Assembly: GCA_037962975.1 (NCBI GenBank) | Contig: CM075675.1 | Span: 27,530,501-27,594,500 of the forward strand | Source: Clitoria ternatea | Lineage: Eukaryota; Streptophyta; Magnoliopsida; Fabales; Fabaceae | Length of the DNA stretch: 64,000 nt | Reading direction: 5' to 3' | Shown: in pieces, positions 58,801-64,000 of the stretch | Numbering within the stretch: the first letter of the stretch is position 1 | Layout: the number at the start of each line of letters is the position of its first letter | Translations under genes and position numbers: made by a program | Notes under the pieces: generated by a model | The model's input: the letters and a program-made list of their open reading frames with translations, nothing else | The model's database searches: none | Told to the model about the DNA's origin: nothing

Positions 58801-58995
58801 TTAAAAGAAAGTAATTGGTGAAAGGGTTACCATAGGCATCCTTTGCAACTTTGATTGATCATAAAACGTGTCGGCGGTGGAAGAAGCACCAAAAGAGAAC
58901 TTTGAGATTGAAGATAGATCAGCGTTAACAACAGCAGCAAAAGAAATGGAAGAAAAGAACAAGTAGCAGAGTAAGGACTTCAAAGATGGTAGCAA
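58801..58995 (-). pseudogene. Possible signal-peptide exon remnant
   Basis: About 64 codons with a secretion-signal-like segment (SLLCYLFFSSISFAAVVNA) followed by a Ser-rich stretch. There is no ATG: the frame opens at TTG 58995 with a stop a few codons further upstream. A possible GT donor (GTAACC) follows CCTATG near 58830. It may be the decayed first exon of a secreted or receptor protein; its link to the kinase exon on the same strand 2.4 kb downstream is only positional. Confidence 0.3.
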
Positions 58996-60026
58996 AAGAT
59001 TTCTTAGATTACATCTTTTTATTTAATTTATTAAAAAAATTAAAATTATTAATTTCTCTGATAATTTTTTAAATTACCTTTAATATCAATGGAAATACTA
59101 GAAAGTCAATAAAAAGGGAAATTAATTTTTATGTCAGCCCATTATAATAGGATAAATAAATATTTTAAGTAATGTAATTTATTTATTATTTTTTTAAAAT
59201 CTAATAAGAGTTACTTATTCAATAGGAATATTTTAGTCTAAAAATAATTAATGACATAGAAATTTAAAAGAAAGTCTTATATTAAGGGACAAAAAAAATT
59301 CTCAAAAAGTCTTATATTTAAAGTCAGGACCATTGTTTATTGCAAGCACCTCCTCTATTATTATCATTGTCACAACTATCATTGTTGTTGTTACCACTAT
59401 TGTCATGATTTTGCTACCATCATTATCACCACCATTAAGACTCGTCTTAACCTTTTTGATACTTAGAGTTGAACAAGTATAAAAGATTTCTATAAAAATC
59501 ATTACATATTTTTTTATTGTAAAAAGAGGCTCCATAGTTTAAAATGTTGTTTTTTATATTATTTAAAATCTAAAATGTTTAAAATAAATAAGTATTTTTT
59601 AATTTAAAAAAAGTTTCATAAATTAACAATAACAATAATATACCACTAAAAGCACTAGAAGGTTACAATGATATGATATGTGCACTCCAAGAAACAACAA
59701 CAATAACATTCATTAGAATCTTAGAGTAAATAATATTTTTTAATATGTGGGTATTATTATTAAATAATATATAATTTTAAATGAAAATATATAATTAAAA
59801 CATTATCAATTTATTCCAAAAACTTAAATGACAACTAAATACAATTTCAAAAATTTACAGGGAATTTTACTTTTCACTCTCTCATTCTCATAAAAGTGTA
59901 GCATCACAACACAATTTTTTTTGTCATTTCTAATATAATAATATAAAATAGTAGAAAGTAACACAACCTTAAAATAGAAAGAAAAGTAATTTAAGGAAAA
60001 AAAGCTAACAACTAAGGAATTAAAGG
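58996..60026. other. Gene-free AT-rich region
   Basis: No supported coding region. A (TTG/TCA)-rich low-complexity patch at 59340-59420 creates a spurious Thr/Ile/Val-rich frame. Confidence 0.4.
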
Positions 60027-60031
60027 AAAAT

Positions 60032-60675
60032 TGTGACATCCTGGCTCTGTTGAGGGCGGGGAGTGATCGCTGGTGCATGGGCACGGATAAGGAGCGGCTC
60101 CTGGCAGGCTTCCAGCGGGGAATGTGATATCCCAGACACTGTTGAGGGTGGGGAGTAATCGCTGGTGCATAGGCACGGACAAGGAGCGGCTCCTGGCAGG
60201 CTTCCAGTGGGAGGGACATATGAACGAACCGAATACATACCAGAATGAGAGGGATCCAAAGACTGTATAGGTATGGGACTATACAGTCAAGGATAGCTTA
60301 AAGAAATGAATTCGTACTACCTATATCAACAAATGCATTAGCTTTTTCGGTGGCCTATCACATAAGGACTCCAAAGTTAAGTGTGTTTAACTTAGAGTAA
60401 TTTTGGGATGGGTGACCTCTTGGGAAGTTCTCGGGAAATGTGTGAGTGAGGACAAAAGCCTGAAAAGCGGTCGGGACGTTACTCTGGTATCAGAGCCTAG
60501 CCTCTCCTAGTATGGTATGGTTCCGGAAGCTATCACATAAGGACTCCAAAGTTAAGCGTGACCTCCTGGGAAGTTCTCGGAAAATGTGTGAGTGAGGACA
60601 AAAACACATTGGAAAGGTCTCGTGTTGGTATGTGGGGAGAGTCGTTCATTCCTGAAAAGTGGCCGGGGCGTTACA
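60032..60675 (+). mobile_element. Cassandra TRIM retrotransposon with 5S rRNA domain
   Basis: TSD AAAAT is exact on both sides (60027-60031 and 60676-60680). The 5' LTR (60032 to about 60483) contains a 5S rRNA-like domain. PBS TGGTATCAGAGCC follows at 60485, then AGCCTCTCC and GGTTCCGG, then a damaged 3' LTR (about 60531-60675, ending GGGGCGTTACA). This layout and wording are those of Cassandra, a non-coding plant TRIM. The LTR start is duplicated in tandem (TGTGACATCC at 60032, TGTGATATCC at 60122; about 90 bp). No protein is encoded. Confidence 0.92.
60331..60441 (+). other. 5S rRNA-derived domain in Cassandra LTR
   Basis: AGGACTCCAAAGTTAAG, then GGATGGGTGACCTCTTGGGA, follow plant 5S rRNA in order and spacing. 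They cover the internal Pol III promoter parts (A-box area near 60373 and C-box area 60407-60431). Not a functional 5S gene: the element context and base changes argue against it. The 3' LTR copy lacks about 30 bp of this domain. Confidence 0.88.
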
Positions 60676-60863
60676 AAAATAACCATGAGAATGACATTAC
60701 CCATCAAGCATTTGAAGGTGGCTTTTTTTTATTAATGGGGCTATTCAAAATTTTTTTTATGTGTCATATGGGGCCTACACGACATACAAAATCGTATTTG
60801 CGAGGTGCGACACCACCAGAACGTGACATGTGGCTGTGTCGTATGTGGTTGGGACGACACCAC

Positions 60864-60893
60864 TATTGTCAGCGGTTTTAACCGCTAACAATA
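60864..60893. repeat. 30-bp palindrome ATTGTCAGCGG...CCGCTAACAAT
   Basis: Nearly perfect inverted repeat centred on TTTTAA, just left of the larger inverted repeat. Confidence 0.75.
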
Positions 60894-60897
60894 ATAC

Positions 60898-61395
60898 GAA
60901 AAACTAAGATATAAAATAATTTTTTTTAAAAATAAATATACATAAATAAATTTAAAATGCAATGCATTAAATAACACAAATATTTAACTAAAATACTATA
61001 TTTATTTAAAATTAATTATTTTGAATTTTTAATTAATTTTGGTATTAAGTATAGTAGATTTTATTTAAATAAATATAGTATTTTATTCAAATATTTGTAT
61101 TATTTGATGCATTGCATTTTAAATTTACTTATGTATATTTATTTTCTTAAAAAATTAATTTATATCTTAGTTTTGGAATTTTGGAATTTAACTAAAATAC
61201 TATATTTATTTAAATCAAATTTACTATATTTAATACCAAAATTAATTAAAAATTTAAAATAATTGATTTTAAATAAATATAGTATTTTAGTTAAATATTT
61301 GTGTTATTTAATATATTGCATTTTAAATTTATTTATGTATATTCATTTTCTTAAAAAAATTATTTTATATCTTAGTTTTTCCTATTATTATCAGG
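60898..61395. repeat. Large AT-rich inverted repeat with three related arms
   Basis: Arm 60903-61013 (ATGCAATGCATT, AACACAAATATTTAACTA) is matched in reverse by 61058-61172. It is matched again by about 61240-61375, whose outer end TTAGTTTTTCCTATTATTA mirrors AATAATACGAAAAACTAA at the left. The whole can fold into alternative long hairpins. No transposase; possibly a foldback or MITE-type element. Confidence 0.8.
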
Positions 61396-61494
61396 GTTTT
61401 TGATAAATATAGGGTATAATTTAAAACAATTTAGTGGTTTGGGGTGTATTTGAAAAAATTTACTGGTCTAAGGTTGAAGTTGTCAAATCCGTGT

Positions 61495-61690
61495 TTGTAA
61501 ACCGCTGTTGGGAAAGACGGTTTCCTGTATTCGCACGTCAAAAAGGCGGTTTCTGCAGTTGTTGCCAAGTGTCAGCGAAAGCATGAAACCGTCTCTTGAA
61601 GAGACGGTTTCAGAGTGGAAAATTCGCCCTTTAACCAGGCGGTTTCAAGGCTGTCAAGCATGTATAAACCGTCCGATGGGGAGGCGGTTT
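61495..61690. repeat. Cluster of AAACCG/CGGTTT inverted words
   Basis: Eight AAACCG or CGGTTT words in about 190 bp, mostly as G(A/G)CGGTTTC and AAACCG(T/C). They include the hairpin AAACCGTCTCTTGAAGAGAC at about 61588, which continues into GGTTT. A TATA-like CTTTATACC and CT-rich sequence follow at 61730-61760. Confidence 0.8.
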
Positions 61691-62204
61691 CTTTGTACAC
61701 AACTGCCTCCTTCAACTGCGATTTCATTCCTCTTTATACCACCCCTCATACACGTTCTTATGCCTAGTTTCAGTTTCAGTGGCATTTTCCCCTCTGTTTC
61801 CATTTTGAGAGTTTATTGATTGTGGTGCAATTGCAGCTTCAGTGGCAATTTTCCCTCTGTTTTTATAATCAATTTGTTGTTGGGTTGAAGGTTTGATTTT
61901 TTCCCATTTCAATTCCTTAAAAGGTAAAATTTATAATTTTGTTATAAAATTTGTTTATTGTGTTCAATATATACTTAGAGAAACTATTATTTACAGGGAT
62001 AATAATAATATATAATCTGTTAAATTTTATATATTGTTTGTATATTTAGATATTTTATATATAAATTGTTAAATTTTATATATTTTATGATATATTATTT
62101 ATTGTTGATAGGATATTAGGGCTGTTTTTATATAACAATGATAATATATATTCTGATAAATATTATGTATTATTTATTATATATTACTTATATATTGTGT
62201 TGGT

Positions 62205-62300
62205 AGAAACACACACTGCACCACCTTCTCCACAAAACACACACTACACCACCTTCTCTACAAAACACACTGGACCATATAAATGCATGCTTCTTCTTCA
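62205..62300 (+). promoter_or_regulatory. 30-bp direct repeats followed by a TATA-like element
   Basis: ACACACACTGCACCACCTTC and its copy ACACACACTACACCACCTTC are followed by CATATAAATGC (about 62276) and CTTCTTCTTC. This resembles a plant core promoter, but no coding region follows before the palindrome-rich block. Confidence 0.35.
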
Positions 62301-62699
62301 TCATCGAACATCACCTTATACAGGCTGGTCGGTCATACAACGTTCTAACCCTTAATATAATTATCCCAATATAATTAATTAGAATAATAAAATTAAGGGT
62401 AAATTTTTTGTGATTTAATAAATTTAATAAAATATAGAAAGATCGCGAAATGAATATTTACAACTACCCCTGGATCAATTAAATAAACCTTTCCTATATA
62501 TGGCGATATGAGAAGGTATAAAAATTAATTAAAATGCATTTTGGATAATCAAAATGGAGATTATCACAAGAATCAACGGAAAACGTATTTTAAATTATTA
62601 AGTACAAGAAAATATGATTTTATAACAAAAATAATAAAATCATATTAAGGAAAATAAAGAAAATGAAAAAAATGAAAAAAATGAAAAAAAACAACATTC

Positions 62700-64000
62700 T
62701 GTAGGAATCTCGCTTGAGCGAGACACCATTCGCTTGAGCGAGTTGAGCTTGGATCGCTTGAGCGAACAAATTTGCTCCCTCTCAAAGGCAAACATTTTCA
62801 TTCTCGCTTAAGCGAGTTTAGTCCATTTCGCTTGGACAAGACTTAGCCCGCCTGGGCGAAATCTCATTAGCATCAGACCCCTTATCTCGCTTAAGCGAAT
62901 CCCATTCGCTTGAGTGAATCCTTTCAATTTCACTTGAGCGAAGTGAGTTCACTTGAGTGAAATCACCACAAGTATCAGACCTCTTATTTTGCCTGGGCGA
63001 AACCTCTTCGCCACACATTCCTAATCAGTTTTGCTTGAGCGAGCCTCTACTCGCTTGAGCGAGATTCTTCCAGAATAAAACTTACATCGATTTCGCTTGG
63101 GCGAGATAGACTCGCCTGAGCGAAATTACTCCAGTGAGCACCCCCCGATGCTCATACGATTTCGCCTGAGTGAAGGTCCTTTTCGCTTAAGCGAAATTGA
63201 ACCCGAGACCAAAATCCTAATACATAACGATTCCGCTTGAGTGAGATCCCTTCTCGCTTGAGCGAAATGCCATTCTTACGTGAGCGAATTCCATTCGCTT
63301 AAGCAAAAATGGATAAACATACCAACCGCCTTAACTCGCTTGAGCGAAATTCATCTCGCTTAAGCGAGTTCTGCAGTATAGACATGAAAATGTAGAATTT
63401 CATATGAAATGGCATACCAATTTTTCTAGGCCAACTTCTAACTTATGTAATTTGCCCGTTTCAAGTCTGAATACTATGAAACTTCATGGGCACTATATTT
63501 TCCCCATTCCGAAACTAATGGCGATGTCTGTTCGCCAAAATACAGACATATGACCAATTTATGCAAAAAAATGCATTATGGTTAAATTATGCCAATTATA
63601 TGCATCAACCTCTCCTAATTCCATTCAAACACATCAACACCTATTTAAACTTGTCATATATGATATAGGGAATCTATCGATCCCTTCCGATGACTCAAAA
63701 AGTCATCGGATCATCATTTCACACTTTCAATTCCTAATTTTCCAATTTATACATATAAATCATTTCACATTCTATAAATCTAACACATAGCATATGTCAT
63801 ATATATATATATACATATTCAGATTTCAAACTTCAAAGTGAAGTTATCCATCATCAAATCCTCAAAATCATACATACATAACATATTGTATCCTCAAGAG
63901 CCAACCAAGGCATAAATATACTACCAACACATACTATGTACAAATAAGTACATAATACTTCATTCATATGCTGAGTGACATTTCATAGGTCTTCGCTTCT
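62700..64000 (-). mobile_element. LTR-derived sequence (family E, right copy), runs off the window
   Basis: Palindrome-rich block (62709-63370), then 63435-63550, which is homologous and co-oriented with 1950-2060. No coding domains. Inferred to be LTR sequence from its relation to the left copy and from the same palindromes in the LTRs of B and D. Confidence 0.4.
62709..63370. repeat. Dense CGCTTGAGCG/CGCTTAAGCG array
   Basis: More than twenty copies or variants, typically (C/T)TCGCTTRAGCGA(G/A), spaced 15-40 bp apart, with related CGCCTGGGCG and CGCCTGAGCG forms. Confidence 0.92.

Noticed and set aside
59824..60259. Pro-rich minus-strand ORFs
   Set aside because: Antisense to the tandemly doubled Cassandra LTR start.
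60331..60441. Functional 5S rRNA gene
   Set aside because: The 5S-like domain is diverged and sits inside a TRIM LTR with PBS and target duplication.

Overview
The window looks like plant nuclear DNA, most likely from a papilionoid legume (Phaseoleae type such as Vigna or Phaseolus; this is inferred from repeat character, not proven). It is AT-rich, has intron-containing eukaryotic genes, microsatellites, and a dense nest of Ty3/gypsy LTR retrotransposons plus a Cassandra TRIM carrying a 5S rRNA domain.

Layout. 0-4.2 kb is non-coding repeat: a 46-bp tandem duplication, a long (GAA)n tract, and LTR-derived sequence rich in CGCTTRAGCG palindromes. 4.2-10 kb is the gene-bearing part: a single-exon F-box protein gene on the minus strand and a complete nine-exon NOL1/NOP2/Sun RNA m5C methyltransferase gene on the plus strand (390 codons; I resolved every splice junction). 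11.2-52.0 kb is one very old Tat-lineage Ty3/gypsy element (minus strand), of which only about 2.8 kb is left in four pieces. Three later insertions split it. The first is a 3.7-kb solo LTR (target-site duplication, TSD, CAATC). The second is Tekay-like chromovirus A (repeat ATAGG on both sides), which was itself split by a giant-LTR non-autonomous element D (TSD CTCCT). The third is full-length Tekay-like chromovirus B (TSD GTTAT), split by Athila-like gag-protease element C (TSD CTGCC). 52.0-55.3 kb is a tandem array with a period of about 298 bp, broken by a 1.03-kb hAT-like insertion. 55.6-56.4 kb holds a broken LRK10L-type receptor-kinase exon with its catalytic motifs replaced. 57.7-62.3 kb has a solo-LTR-like block, a Cassandra TRIM, a large AT-rich inverted repeat and a cluster of AAACCG/CGGTTT palindromes. 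62.7-64.0 kb is a second copy of the palindrome-rich LTR family seen at the left end.

How it fits together. The host genes are unlinked in function: RNA methylation, probable SCF ubiquitin ligase substrate recognition, and a dead kinase relic. The rest is a readable record of nested transposition. LTR divergence by eye (D about 0.6%, C about 0.8%, B about 2%) agrees with the nesting order. The most unusual signal is that almost every LTR family here carries its own dense array of a short motif: CCGAGTG in D and B, ACACCGCC in D, GCTACGCGT in C, ACTGTAGCA in A, AATAGTAA in the solo LTR and CGCTTRAGCG in three families. Two otherwise different families share CCGAGTG in the same sense orientation. 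Another oddity is that chromovirus A has a 5' LTR and matching 5-bp flanks but no 3' LTR.
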